A DNA stretch of 42,731 bases from an uncultured Eubacteriales bacterium (GTDB lineage: Bacteria > Bacillota > Clostridia > Christensenellales > UBA1242), in the NCBI GenBank assembly GCA_948695535.1, contig CAPRTS010000008.1, forward strand, positions 1-42,731. The letters run 5' to 3'. Under the pieces are notes generated by a model that had not been told where the DNA came from, did not search any database, and was given only the letters and a program-made list of their open reading frames with translations. The translations under genes were made by a program, and so were the position numbers. Positions 23,553 to 33,372 of this stretch are shown one piece after another. The first letter of the stretch is position 1. Each line of letters begins with the position of its first letter.

Positions 23553-23761
23553 CAACACAAGAGAAAAAAATCGGTTCGGTGTTAGATAACTTTTTGCAAG
23601 TCGAACGACCGGTGCGACCAGCGAAAGAGAAAACCACGTTAATTAACGTGCGAATACCGGAAAAATTACGCGACGATTACAAGCGACTTTGCTTCGAACG
23701 CAAAACCGACATGAGCAAAGAAATTATTAACTTTATTTGGGAGCAAGTCGAAAATGCGTAA
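23549..23761 (+). CDS. RHH partition/regulator partner of ParA
   Basis: The product is 70 residues. A flexible N-terminus (~25) is followed by strand 'TTLINVRIP' and two helices, 'EKLRDDYKRLCFERK' and 'DMSKEIINFIWEQVENA', a typical ribbon-helix-helix. Coupling to ParA makes it the centromere-binding protein of a type Ib module (ParG/Omega-like; family knowledge). It is the best local candidate to bind the 18-bp palindromes, one of which spans its own stop codon. It overlaps the next gene by 8 nt. Confidence 0.8.
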   Translation: MTTQEKKIGSVLDNFLQVERPVRPAKEKTTLINVRIPEKLRDDYKRLCFERKTDMSKEIINFIWEQVENA

Positions 23762-26700
23762 AGACATCTTTACAATTTTTGCCGTTGCACTGGTTGGGGT
23801 AGTGGCTTTGTTAGGCGTTGGCTTGGGTATGTTTCCCTTTGTGTCTTTTCCTGCTGCCATTGACGAAAACCGTGTTGCTACTGTCAGTCCAGCAGCGGTT
23901 AACGGCGGTGGAGAATATAGTTTTATTAGTGATGATAATTACATTAACCCTGACGGATTATGGTACCTGCGAATTGTTACTTCAGGAACTGGTTGGACAC
24001 AAAAGACAGTAAGAAATAACGCTGCGTACAATATCACAGCAATGACTATCCATGTAGTTGGTGGAAATGTATATGGAAAACTTGAATCAAAATTTTTTAC
24101 GGTGGCTGGAATTGCGATTGAGTATAACGGAAATTATATCTTTCAGCAAATATATTCTGATAATTTGAAAGAAAATTTTATTTTGTTTGATGGAAGGCTT
24201 GAAGAAGGGGATTACAAAGCTGAAATACTAGTTGTCTATTTATATAAAGAATCCAGAATAACGATGGATTTTCACGTTGACCGTACCGCCCCCGAAATAG
24301 TGCTGGACGGGGTCAGCCGAAACGGAATCACCAACGGCACGGTACGCGGCATGAGTACGGATAAGTCTTGGTCTGGTGACCGTTTGAGCATGAAATACGG
24401 TTACAACCGCTTGGACAGTGGTAAGCCTAACAGTGCTAACAAAAATTATTCTAACGATCAAGGCTTGTCCGCCGAAGGTCATTATTGTATGAACGTTACC
24501 GACAGTGCCGGTAACACCAGTGACCTTTACCGTTTTACGATTGATACAACTAAACCGCAAAACAATTTTGCTTACCAACTAAACAATAATAAAGCGTATA
24601 CCAGCGAAGACATTGTCTTTAAGCCCAGCGATAATTACGCTTTGGATAAAGCGTGGGTTAAATACGAAGACGGCCCGTGGGTTTCGTCGCAAGCCGAAGC
24701 CGACGCCGCGGGGTACGGTGTGATTTACAACGGTACCCAAATTACGGTACCTAACGATAACCCGAACGGAAACTGGTACTTTAAGGCCAGTGATACCGCG
24801 GGTAATTACAGTGACGAATATTGCGTGGTGTTGAATGTCTTGCAAACCTTCGGCAACCAGACACTAATCCGCAACAGTTATAAAAGTAATTACTGGTACA
24901 ACGTAGTTTTACCCGCCAACATTTTTGGGGTTGACGGTAAAAACATTGCCGGCACGTACAGTGCGGCCAGTTACAAAACAGCGTTGGCGTTTGCCCGTAG
25001 CAAAGAATGGGAATACCGGGTGACGGTGTCGGCCAACGGTTGGATGTACGTCAGTGCCGGCAACGGCAATTTGGCACAACTTTACACCGACAAGGACGAA
25101 CTGGATGCGGTGGTAGAAAAGTACGCCAAAACCTACGTCAAAGAGCGTAGCATTGCCAAGAACGGTGCCAACACATACGGACAAATCATTAACGACGACT
25201 TGTATTTAGACAGTACGGCTTTAACCCGCCAGCAGTTGGTGAAGCCGGACTTCTTAGAAAAGGAATTGCCCGTTTACTTAATGCAACAAAATTACGCTTT
25301 TGTTGACCCGCAGTTTCCGTACCAAACTTTTGCCCAAATCCAAATGGTGGCGAACGACTTCGAGTTGGTATCGCGGACAGCAGTGGATTTAGTTTACGGG
25401 CAAACGGTGGCCGACCAAGTGTTGGTCAGCGGTAATAACGGCCAGGGTTATTACTTGGTAACCGAATGGGACACCGCGGGTAATAGCGAAGTGTATTATG
25501 TTTACCTTGATTTGTCAGCACCGACGTTAATGGCCGACGTGACGTACGGAAATAATACACAAGCAAAAATAGTTTTTGATGAAACCAAGGTTGGCGAACT
25601 GGCGGGTACGTTCCGCTATTTGTCGTTAGAAATGCAACAGATTGCCGACAGTGTTGACCGTTTCGTTACCTTAAAGATTAACGGCAGAAAGTTAACCGAC
25701 GTCAGTTTTGTGCAGGGCGACGTGCTACCGGTGTTAGACGGGGTGGAATACTACGGTAATTACACATTAGAACTTTACGACCGCAGCGGTAACACCTTAA
25801 CCTTCACGGTGACGATTGCGGGCGAAGCCCCCAGTATGACCCACTCATCGTTAAACAGTGATACCAGTTGCCGGTTGACCTTGAACGTCCCCGACCGTAA
25901 CGATACCGTTACCAACCTTAAACTGTTTTATATCTCCTACGAAGGTGAATATCAAGAATTAACAGCAGACCACAAAGGCGTAACCGTTAGCCCCGATACC
26001 TTGCAATACACTTTGACGGTGGGCGGTAAGTATACCCTGTGGTACCAAGATTTGTTTGGTCGGGAAGCGTATTGCCCGTATGTCTTTTACCTGAAAGGTT
26101 TGCCGACCGGCACTTTGTCGGGGGTAATGGAAGGCGGTATTACCAATAAGAATGTGTCGCTGAAATACGACGACGGTAACACACTAATCTTGTACCGCGT
26201 GGCGAACGGTGAGAAAAGCGAAGTGCCGTTGGACGGTATTATCTTTGGCCAGACCTACGATGAAACAACGCGGAAGTATACCGCCACGTTAATGGCCAAT
26301 GCCGATACGTCGGCGTCGTACTGTTTCTTCCTGTACAAGACCGGTGATAAGGGGTTGTTTGTCGAGTACACCTTTTCGATTGATTGTATCATCGCCCCGA
26401 TTTATCTCTACGACGTTGACGGGGTAACCGTTAATAAAAACGCGTACACTAACCGCCCGTTCAGTATCTATTGGAACGAAACGGTGACGCTACGTTATTA
26501 CACTTCTGCGACACCGGGCGGAGCCATGGGAGCCGTGCGGTACGTGATGGGTACCGTGCTGGCGGCCAACGGTACGTATTTCTTTACCTTGCGGGACACC
26601 GTGGGGAACGAAGAAACGTTTACCGTTTTGTTAGATTCGGTGGTGTCGTACGAACTGGGCGGGGAGTACGTCACCTTGGGTGAACACGAATACATCGCCA

Positions 26701-28202
26701 AAAATGACCTTAAATTTACCATTACCGAAGCCACGGCGGTAGCGGAGTTCACCAGTATTCCCGACGTCGTCAGCGGTGGTTACATAACTTTGGAAGGTAC
26801 GTACACCATTTGGGTAACCGACGCGTACGGTAACAGTGCCGAGATTACGATTATCATTGACCGTACCCCACCGACGATTACGTTGTTAGGAGTGGGCGAC
26901 AGCGGTGCCACTAACGCCAACGTGCAAGTCAATTTTGACGATTATGCTAACGCGTACTTGGTAAACAGTCACGACCAAATCTTGGGTAAGATTGCCGACG
27001 GTCAAGTATTTGCTACCGAAGGTACTTACCGCATTATGGCGGTTGACGTAGTGGGCAATGCTGCGTACGTGGTGTTTGCCATAAACCGTACTATTCCGTA
27101 CGAAAGCAACGTGGCGGACGGTGCGTTGACTACGGGTAGCGTGACACTAACGTTCTTAGGCACGTTGGCACGCCAAAGCGTACTTTGTGACGGACAGGAA
27201 ATTGACGTCGCTAAACGCTATACCGCCGTGGGCGAGTACTTGGTTGCGGCGACCGATACGCTGGGTAACAATATGCAGTTTACTTTTACCATTTTACCGA
27301 CCCGCGTGCAGGCCGTAGATTTAGATAATCTGGTGGATTACGAAGTGGTCGGCGTAACCTTGGACGGGGTAGCGATCGTGGCGACCATTACGGACGGACG
27401 ACTTTACTTGAACGAGAACGGTAAATACAACGTCAAACTGAAAAATACTAAGAACGGCAACACCTTTGATTTTAATATCGAAGTTGATAACGTGGTTTTG
27501 TTCGATGCCAACTTTACCAACGGCGGCTTGACCACCGATACGGCGACGTTAACGTTTAACGAGAAAGTTACCCAGACGGTGCTGTGTAACGGGGCAGCGG
27601 TCAAAACCGCCAAGCAGTACAGCACCGCGGGCGAGTACCAAATTACCGCGACTGACGAACTGGGTAATGTGGCAACCATTACCTTTACCATTTTGCCCAA
27701 ACGAACGCGGGAAATCCGCCTGTCACATTTGGACAATTACGAATTGGTTTTGGTGACGTTAGACACGAAAACCATTAACGCCGCCATTGTGGATAACACT
27801 TTGACTTTAACCGATAAAGGGATGTACGGCATTACGTTAAAGATTAAAGACACCACGGATGTGTTCGGCTTTGGTATCGAAGTCGATAACACTCTGCCCA
27901 CGGTGGAGATTACGCGAGATGCCGGCAGTTTCAAAACGGCTAACGTTTCCAAAGAAAACGTAACCGCGGTGCTAACGTGCAACGGCGAAACGTTATCGTA
28001 TTCGCTGGGGCGCCGCCACGAAGGAGCCGGCTTTTATACCTTGACTTTAACTGATGACCTGGGGAACGTGAACACTTATACGTTCACGATTTCCGAGCCA
28101 CTGAACTGGGCGGCGTGGGCAAGTATCGCCAGTATTGTGGCGCTGATTATTTTGACCCTAATCTGCGTGGTGCTTGGTCGCCACCGGGTACGGGTGCGGT
28201 AG
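23754..28202 (+). CDS. giant Ig-like surface protein of the conjugative element
   Basis: The product is 1482 residues. A signal peptide (VALVGVVALLGVGLGMFPF, cleavage likely near residue 35) is followed by many Ig-like units marked 'DRTAPEI', 'DTTKPQN', 'DLSAPTL', 'DRTPPTI' and 'D..GN' endings. Residues ~1120-1400 are two tandem copies of a longer unit (GALTTGSVTLTF.. / GGLTTDTATLTF..). A C-terminal TM (ASIVALIILTLICVVL) and a short Arg tail anchor it. It probably mediates cell contact during mating. The start codon lies within the previous gene, and codons 2-7 (RKDIFT) are made by a palindromic repeat. The first ~130 mature residues have lower GC than the rest. Confidence 0.8.
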   Translation: MRKDIFTIFAVALVGVVALLGVGLGMFPFVSFPAAIDENRVATVSPAAVNGGGEYSFISDDNYINPDGLWYLRIVTSGTGWTQKTVRNNAAYNITAMTIHVVGGNVYGKLESKFFTVAGIAIEYNGNYIFQQIYSDNLKENFILFDGRLEEGDYKAEILVVYLYKESRITMDFHVDRTAPEIVLDGVSRNGITNGTVRGMSTDKSWSGDRLSMKYGYNRLDSGKPNSANKNYSNDQGLSAEGHYCMNVTDSAGNTSDLYRFTIDTTKPQNNFAYQLNNNKAYTSEDIVFKPSDNYALDKAWVKYEDGPWVSSQAEADAAGYGVIYNGTQITVPNDNPNGNWYFKASDTAGNYSDEYCVVLNVLQTFGNQTLIRNSYKSNYWYNVVLPANIFGVDGKNIAGTYSAASYKTALAFARSKEWEYRVTVSANGWMYVSAGNGNLAQLYTDKDELDAVVEKYAKTYVKERSIAKNGANTYGQIINDDLYLDSTALTRQQLVKPDFLEKELPVYLMQQNYAFVDPQFPYQTFAQIQMVANDFELVSRTAVDLVYGQTVADQVLVSGNNGQGYYLVTEWDTAGNSEVYYVYLDLSAPTLMADVTYGNNTQAKIVFDETKVGELAGTFRYLSLEMQQIADSVDRFVTLKINGRKLTDVSFVQGDVLPVLDGVEYYGNYTLELYDRSGNTLTFTVTIAGEAPSMTHSSLNSDTSCRLTLNVPDRNDTVTNLKLFYISYEGEYQELTADHKGVTVSPDTLQYTLTVGGKYTLWYQDLFGREAYCPYVFYLKGLPTGTLSGVMEGGITNKNVSLKYDDGNTLILYRVANGEKSEVPLDGIIFGQTYDETTRKYTATLMANADTSASYCFFLYKTGDKGLFVEYTFSIDCIIAPIYLYDVDGVTVNKNAYTNRPFSIYWNETVTLRYYTSATPGGAMGAVRYVMGTVLAANGTYFFTLRDTVGNEETFTVLLDSVVSYELGGEYVTLGEHEYIAKNDLKFTITEATAVAEFTSIPDVVSGGYITLEGTYTIWVTDAYGNSAEITIIIDRTPPTITLLGVGDSGATNANVQVNFDDYANAYLVNSHDQILGKIADGQVFATEGTYRIMAVDVVGNAAYVVFAINRTIPYESNVADGALTTGSVTLTFLGTLARQSVLCDGQEIDVAKRYTAVGEYLVAATDTLGNNMQFTFTILPTRVQAVDLDNLVDYEVVGVTLDGVAIVATITDGRLYLNENGKYNVKLKNTKNGNTFDFNIEVDNVVLFDANFTNGGLTTDTATLTFNEKVTQTVLCNGAAVKTAKQYSTAGEYQITATDELGNVATITFTILPKRTREIRLSHLDNYELVLVTLDTKTINAAIVDNTLTLTDKGMYGITLKIKDTTDVFGFGIEVDNTLPTVEITRDAGSFKTANVSKENVTAVLTCNGETLSYSLGRRHEGAGFYTLTLTDDLGNVNTYTFTISEPLNWAAWASIASIVALIILTLICVVLGRHRVRVR
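23758..23773 (+). repeat. palindromic repeat, copy 4 (spans RHH stop and adhesin start)
   Basis: Core GTAAAGACATCTTTAC (outer T replaced by C, outer A kept). It includes the TAA of the RHH gene and codons 2-7 of the next gene. Confidence 0.93.
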
Positions 28203-28206
28203 TCCC

Positions 28207-28224
28207 TGTAAAGACATCTTTACA
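28207..28224 (+). repeat. 18-bp palindromic repeat, copy 5
   Basis: Exact copy, 4 nt after the adhesin stop and 36 nt before the pilin-like gene. Confidence 0.95.
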
Positions 28225-28260
28225 GTTACTATAAATCCTAAATTAAAAGGGGGTGAGAAA

Positions 28261-28548
28261 ATGAACTTAGGTACAATGATGTTAGCCATGTCGGATATGG
28301 CGGACAAAATTAACGAACTGTACAAAGAAATGGCGATGCCGATTATTGCGGTAATTACCGGGGCAGCGTTATTGCTGGGTATTTGGATGGGCGTTGGTTT
28401 TATCTTGGCCGACGGCGACGAACAAAAACTGAAAAAAGCCAAATCGCGAGTTAAGTATTACATAATCGGCTTCGTGGTGATTTTTGCCGTGGCAGCATTA
28501 ACGCCGATGTTCGTAGCCATGCTGCAGACGTGGTACCAAGAAGGCTAA
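28261..28548 (+). CDS. VirB2/TrbC-like pilin or channel subunit
   Basis: The product is 95 residues. Two hydrophobic helices (PIIAVITGAALLLGIWMGVGF and YYIIGFVVIFAVAALTPMFVAML, each about 20 residues) flank a charged loop (DGDEQKLKKAKSR). This is the hairpin layout of VirB2-like subunits in Gram-positive type IV secretion systems. It lies between the surface protein and VirB6/VirB4. Start behind AGGGGGTGAG. There is no long cleaved leader, as is common in Firmicute versions. Confidence 0.7.
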   Translation: MNLGTMMLAMSDMADKINELYKEMAMPIIAVITGAALLLGIWMGVGFILADGDEQKLKKAKSRVKYYIIGFVVIFAVAALTPMFVAMLQTWYQEG

Positions 28549-28551
28549 AAC

Positions 28552-28567
28552 GTAAAGACATCTTTAC
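28552..28567 (+). repeat. palindromic repeat, copy 6, with a half-site
   Basis: Core GTAAAGACATCTTTAC followed at 28573-28582 by TGTCTTTACA, an extra half-site; 44 nt before the lipoprotein gene. Confidence 0.93.
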
Positions 28568-28611
28568 AAAAATGTCTTTACAAAAACACAAAAAAGGAGA
28601 ATAATTAAGTA

Positions 28612-29184
28612 ATGAAAAAATTTATGCAAAGAATGTTACAAATGACGGCAGCGTTCGCTTTAATCGTGATGGTCGGCGTTTGTATGACGGCTTGCGGCGG
28701 CAATAACGACAATAATAAACCAACGCTGGCTGATGCAGATAAGTTATCTGGACTTTATGTTAACGCTGATGGAACTGGCGAATTCTATTATTTTGTCAAT
28801 AATACCTTTGTAAGTGGTGGAGTGCGATATAACGAAGTGTCGATTAAAAATCCATATGAATATTACGAAGTATATGCTAGTAAAGCCAGTAACGGCAAAG
28901 GAAATGTTAGTTATGCTTATCTCGGCGAAGGTACTATCCACAACGGCTGGGTTGCGACAAGTGATACTGGTGACCACAACGGCTACCAAACCAGGTTTAA
29001 GTCGGTAGACAATAAATTTAGTTCCGCAATGAACATCCATGTTTATGGTGGCGACGATGTAAACTTTGTGAAATACCAAGGTTCGTTGCAAGATTACGCC
29101 ATCGCTTTCTTTAACCAAAAATACGAAGTTGAACTTACCACCAACGATATTCAGGTAGACGAAGGATTACAATCAATCTGGTAA
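28612..29184 (+). CDS. lipoprotein of the transfer region
   Basis: The product is 190 residues. A basic N-terminus and hydrophobic stretch are followed by the lipobox 'MTAC' (Cys at about residue 26), then GGNNDNN, so the mature protein is anchored outside the membrane. The mature domain is beta-rich and Tyr/Asn-rich with no recognised family. It has lower GC than flanking genes from ~28740 onward. Position between VirB2- and VirB6-like genes suggests surface exclusion or a channel accessory (inference). Start behind AAAAAGGAG. Confidence 0.7.
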   Translation: MKKFMQRMLQMTAAFALIVMVGVCMTACGGNNDNNKPTLADADKLSGLYVNADGTGEFYYFVNNTFVSGGVRYNEVSIKNPYEYYEVYASKASNGKGNVSYAYLGEGTIHNGWVATSDTGDHNGYQTRFKSVDNKFSSAMNIHVYGGDDVNFVKYQGSLQDYAIAFFNQKYEVELTTNDIQVDEGLQSIW

Positions 29185-29190
29185 TACTTA

Positions 29191-30702
29191 ATGGACGTAC
29201 TATTCGAAAAACTCTTCATGAACTTGCTTCTGTGGGTTTTGCGATTGGTAGATGACATCTTTGGAATTTTCAAACAATTAGCGGGCATTGATACGATAAA
29301 AGCGTCTGGTGGAGATACTGACGTGATAAGCGTATTTCTTAATGCACCGATTGTTACCAAAGTATTTATGGGCATTTTGGTGGTTGCCGTAGTCGTCTGT
29401 GCAATCGCAATGATAACTGCTATTGTGAAAGCATTTATCAATATGAGTGGTGGTGAAAGGAAGAGCATCACCAAGATTACCGGGCAAGGCCTAGGTACAA
29501 TTTTTATATCTCTCGCTATGGCGGGGATTATGGTTTCTGGTATTTTTATCGCCAATTCGATGTTAAGAGAAGTACACAATGCCTTTAACGTTGATGATAC
29601 GACAATTAGCCGAGAAATTTTTGACATTGCTGTTGATGGGTACACAGTAGCAATCCCAATTTATGATGATCCGTCTACTGATGCAATTGAAACCGAAGAA
29701 AATCCAGTATGGCAAGTAGACGACGAAGGAAACTTTGTCTATGACAACGAAGGCAATAAAATTGCCAAAATTTTTAGTTACACTTACTTGCGGAAAGATA
29801 GCGGTTGGAACCCCAAATATGGTTCTATGCCAAGCGAAGACATTTTTAACCTTCGTCAGATAAATGCTGACGAGATTTATGGGAATCGACCCAAAAATTT
29901 GATAGGGCTTGAAGACAGTAGCAAAAGTCCCAAAGGAAATTACTTTGTTGAATTAGGTAGTTTTAATTACTTGATTGGTTATTTTGCTGGGGTCATTATT
30001 CTTGTGGCAGTCGCTAGTGCTTGCCTAGGGCTAGTGAAACGATTGTATGACATCGTCATCTTGTTTCTATCATTGCCTTTAATTGTGGCGACTATACCAT
30101 TAGACGACGGTGCTCGGTTTAAGGTTTGGCGAGATACAGTTATTAGCAAGGTCGTAATCGCTTATGGTGCGGTATTTGCGGTAAATGTATTCTTGTTGAT
30201 GGTGCCGATTATTAAAACCTTTGAAGGCTCTGCGGTGCTACAAATGTTGTTATTGGTCGGCGGCGGTTTAAGCATCTCGGGTGGCATCTTGTTGTTTGCC
30301 CGTTTGTTTGGTACTGACGCGGCGGAAAGTCGCGACTTGGCGCAATCTGCTCGCACGTTGTTAGCGGGTGGTGCAGCCGCAGCCGCTGGTGTAGCCAAAG
30401 TTGGTAAGATTGCCGGCAAAGTTGCTGGTGGTGCCGGCACGTTGGCGAAGGATTGGGCAACTGGTCGTATGACCGGCCCGACGTCGTTGTTCGGCAATAA
30501 GAGCAGTGCTTCGGTTAGTGGTATCAGTAGCAATAGCCTGACCCCCGCAGCCATGCCCGGCAGCAGCCTTGGTGAAGCGTTGCGTACTGCTGGCGTGAAA
30601 ACTGGCACGTGGGCGAAAGACCCAACCACAGGACGCTTTATGTCCAGCCAAAAAGCACAAGAACTGTTGAGCAGTGGTGCATTGAAAAAAGCGAAAGCGT
30701 AA
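29191..30702 (+). CDS. VirB6/TrbL-like polytopic channel protein
   Basis: The product is 503 residues, with an amphipathic N-terminus (LLLWVLRLVDDIFGIFKQLAG) and TM helices at about 50-78, 95-125, 260-285, 293-310, 322-345 and 348-370. A soluble extracytoplasmic segment (~130-255) lies between TM2 and TM3, and the tail is Ala/Gly-rich and cytoplasmic (AAAAAGVAKVGKIAGKVAGG). This is the layout of VirB6-like proteins in Gram-positive conjugation systems. It has no strong Shine-Dalgarno and starts 6 nt after the lipoprotein stop, so coupling is likely. The first two thirds are AT-richer than the rest. Confidence 0.75.
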   Translation: MDVLFEKLFMNLLLWVLRLVDDIFGIFKQLAGIDTIKASGGDTDVISVFLNAPIVTKVFMGILVVAVVVCAIAMITAIVKAFINMSGGERKSITKITGQGLGTIFISLAMAGIMVSGIFIANSMLREVHNAFNVDDTTISREIFDIAVDGYTVAIPIYDDPSTDAIETEENPVWQVDDEGNFVYDNEGNKIAKIFSYTYLRKDSGWNPKYGSMPSEDIFNLRQINADEIYGNRPKNLIGLEDSSKSPKGNYFVELGSFNYLIGYFAGVIILVAVASACLGLVKRLYDIVILFLSLPLIVATIPLDDGARFKVWRDTVISKVVIAYGAVFAVNVFLLMVPIIKTFEGSAVLQMLLLVGGGLSISGGILLFARLFGTDAAESRDLAQSARTLLAGGAAAAAGVAKVGKIAGKVAGGAGTLAKDWATGRMTGPTSLFGNKSSASVSGISSNSLTPAAMPGSSLGEALRTAGVKTGTWAKDPTTGRFMSSQKAQELLSSGALKKAKA

Positions 30703-30711
30703 GGAGATAAA

Positions 30712-33366
30712 ATGACACACTTAATACCAAAAAAGTCCAAGGTGAATTTCACCGTTTGGAAAAACTTTACTATCGTCGACGTGGCGTTGCTGTTCGGTTT
30801 CGCCATCGTCGCCGTGCTGATTTTAATCAGCAACCTAGCCGGCAAGTGGTTTATTGAGTTCGCCTACTTGACGATAGTTTTTGCGTTGTTCTGTGGTAAC
30901 GAAGATATTCGGATTTACCAGTTAGCAACGCATCTGTTCCGCTATTTATTCGGTACACGGAAGTATGGCACAGTAGCAAAAAAACACACAAAGAAAAATG
31001 ACCTTGATGTTTTAATGCCACAAACTGGCATTGATACCGACGGCGTAATTGAGTACGATAACTTGTACTATGCCGGTGTATTGAACGTTGGCTCAATCGA
31101 GTTTCGTTTGCTGGACGAATACTCGCAGAATGAGAAAGTGTTCGGGTTGGCGAAAATCTTAAACCGCTTAACCCCTGAACAACAAGCCCAGATTGTCAAG
31201 ATTGACCGTCCCGTAAACTTTGACGAGATTGGCAGTCGGGTGTTTGAGAAAATCCCCAAGGCCAGTGATGCGCCGCAGAAAGTGTTACTGAAAAGTCGGC
31301 TGGCGCAAATCGACGTGCTGAATAATTTAGAAAAACAGTACCGTCCATTTTATTATCTTGTGTTCTTTGACGAAAGCAAGCAGAACTTGCAAAACACGTT
31401 GGAACTGGTAAAGACATCTTTACAAGAATTGGGGTTGCCCAGTGAACGACTGGGTCAAAAAGACGTGGCGGTGTTCTTGAAGTATTGCTACACGCGCAAC
31501 TTTGACGAACGCGAGATTGATAAACTACAACCAGAACAGTACCTTGACTGGGTCAAACCGCAGAGCGTCGAATTTAGTGCCTTTAACGCGAAAGTAGACG
31601 ACGTCGACGTGATCACGTTGGCCGTAACCGATTACCCACTGATGGTTGGGAATTCGTGGGGTAGCAAGTTGTTTAATATCGATAACACCAAGGTAGTCTT
31701 GAACATTAAACCGATTGAAACGATGCAGTCGGTCAAGCGAATCGATAAAGTCTTTACCGAAACGGCATCACGGGACAACGTGAAGAAAGCCAGCGAGATG
31801 CTGTCGAACAATACACAACTGGAAACGATGGGCGTACTGCTGAATAACTTGCAGAATGAAAACGAAAATCTGTTTGATTGCACGTTGACGGTAACTGGGT
31901 TTAATTATGCCGGGGAAGATCGCCAAGCGTTTCGTAAGAAAATACGGTCGGCGGTGGTCGGTAACGGCTTTCGCACGTCGTACCTGTCGTTCCGTCAAAT
32001 TGATGGTATGATTTCGTCTAGTATTACGCGACGTAACCGCTTGCGACGTTACGAGCGGGGGATCAATAGCAGTTCACTGGCGGCCGTGTTCCCGTTCGTC
32101 TTTACGTCAATTATTGACGAGAACGGTATTCCGTTAGGCCACAACAATTACCCAGTTTTGTTAGACGTTTGGAAACGGGACTACAACCACACCAACAGTA
32201 ATATGTTCGTGGTTGGGAAGTCGGGTGGTGGAAAGAGTTTCTTTACCAAGACCTTGCTGTCGCAGTTGTACAGCGATAACTGTAAAATTTGTATCCTTGA
32301 CCCCGAGAACGAGTACAACGTGATGGCGAAGAATTACGGCGGTCACATGGTCGACGTCGGGTCGGCGGTGACGGGGCGGTTGAACCCGTTCCACATTTAC
32401 GGCATGCTGACTGATGATGGTAGCCCCGCGCCCAGCGACGTTGTGTTCACCAACCACTTGCGGTTCTTGGAGAGTTTCTTCAAAGTCGTGGTCAAGGAAT
32501 TAAAAGCCGATAGTTTGGAACTTTTGAACAACTTTGTGTTGGAAATGTATCAAGACAAAGGTATTACGGCCGACACCGATTGCAGCGTTTTTACGCCTGA
32601 ACAATTTCCCATTTTCGATGACCTGCTTCGCGTTATCGACCGTCATTTAGCCGAGAACGGGCAGAACCCCATCCAGCGTAACAATCTGGAACTGGTCAAA
32701 ACGCACATGAGCAAGTTTGCCGGCGAAGGGCGTAACGCCAAACTTTGGAACGGTGCCAGCACCTTAACCAGCGACAGCCGCTTCGAAGTCTTTAACTTCC
32801 AATCGCTACTCGAAGGCAAGAATGCTGTGGTAGCGAACGCTCAAATGTTGCTGGTGATGCGTTACTTGGAACAGCAAATCATTAACATCCGTGAACAAAA
32901 CCGCGGACTGCCCGAGAAAGATTGGTTGCACCCGGTAATCGTGTTGGACGAAGGTTACAACTTCATTGACCCGAATTACCCAGTCGCGTTGGACTTTGTT
33001 TATATGTGGTATAAACGTATCCGCAAGTATGGCGGCCTAATTTGCTTCATTACGCAAAACTTGGGCGACATCTTTGGCAATCAAGAGATTATCTCGAAAA
33101 CAACCGCGATTACCAACAATAGTCAGTACAGTTTCATCTTCCCGTTGGCACCAGCCGACATTGCGATTCTCACGGACTTGTACAAAAACGCCGGGGAAAT
33201 TAACGAAGCGGAGAAAGCCGAGATTGCGAACGGACAACGCGGGCATTGTTTCTTGATCTCTGGCCCACGTGAGCGCACCAGTTTCCAAGTCGTGGCGAAC
33301 GATACCGTTCGTGAACTATTTAGCGTTCCGCACACGATGACAGAAATTGAGCAGATGGCGGAATAA
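30712..33366 (+). CDS. VirB4 ATPase with fused N-terminal PrgI/VirB3-like membrane domain
   Basis: The product is 884 residues. The first ~90 residues contain two TM helices in the PrgI/VirB3 style (VDVALLFGFAIVAVLILIS, FIEFAYLTIVFALFCG), followed by 'YQLATHLFRYLFGTRKYG'. The VirB4 body follows with Walker A 'VGKSGGGKSFF' (about 500-508), Walker B 'PVIVLDEGYNFI' (about 740-750) and 'FITQNLGDIFGN'. It powers channel assembly and substrate transfer at the membrane. Start behind AAGGAG, 10 nt after the VirB6-like stop. Residues ~233-238 (VKTSLQ) are encoded by a palindromic repeat. Confidence 0.93.
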   Translation: MTHLIPKKSKVNFTVWKNFTIVDVALLFGFAIVAVLILISNLAGKWFIEFAYLTIVFALFCGNEDIRIYQLATHLFRYLFGTRKYGTVAKKHTKKNDLDVLMPQTGIDTDGVIEYDNLYYAGVLNVGSIEFRLLDEYSQNEKVFGLAKILNRLTPEQQAQIVKIDRPVNFDEIGSRVFEKIPKASDAPQKVLLKSRLAQIDVLNNLEKQYRPFYYLVFFDESKQNLQNTLELVKTSLQELGLPSERLGQKDVAVFLKYCYTRNFDEREIDKLQPEQYLDWVKPQSVEFSAFNAKVDDVDVITLAVTDYPLMVGNSWGSKLFNIDNTKVVLNIKPIETMQSVKRIDKVFTETASRDNVKKASEMLSNNTQLETMGVLLNNLQNENENLFDCTLTVTGFNYAGEDRQAFRKKIRSAVVGNGFRTSYLSFRQIDGMISSSITRRNRLRRYERGINSSSLAAVFPFVFTSIIDENGIPLGHNNYPVLLDVWKRDYNHTNSNMFVVGKSGGGKSFFTKTLLSQLYSDNCKICILDPENEYNVMAKNYGGHMVDVGSAVTGRLNPFHIYGMLTDDGSPAPSDVVFTNHLRFLESFFKVVVKELKADSLELLNNFVLEMYQDKGITADTDCSVFTPEQFPIFDDLLRVIDRHLAENGQNPIQRNNLELVKTHMSKFAGEGRNAKLWNGASTLTSDSRFEVFNFQSLLEGKNAVVANAQMLLVMRYLEQQIINIREQNRGLPEKDWLHPVIVLDEGYNFIDPNYPVALDFVYMWYKRIRKYGGLICFITQNLGDIFGNQEIISKTTAITNNSQYSFIFPLAPADIAILTDLYKNAGEINEAEKAEIANGQRGHCFLISGPRERTSFQVVANDTVRELFSVPHTMTEIEQMAE
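31408..31423 (+). repeat. palindromic repeat, copy 7 (inside virB4)
   Basis: Core GTAAAGACATCTTTAC plus A; encodes VKTSLQ in frame. Confidence 0.93.
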
Positions 33367-33372
33367 AAACAC

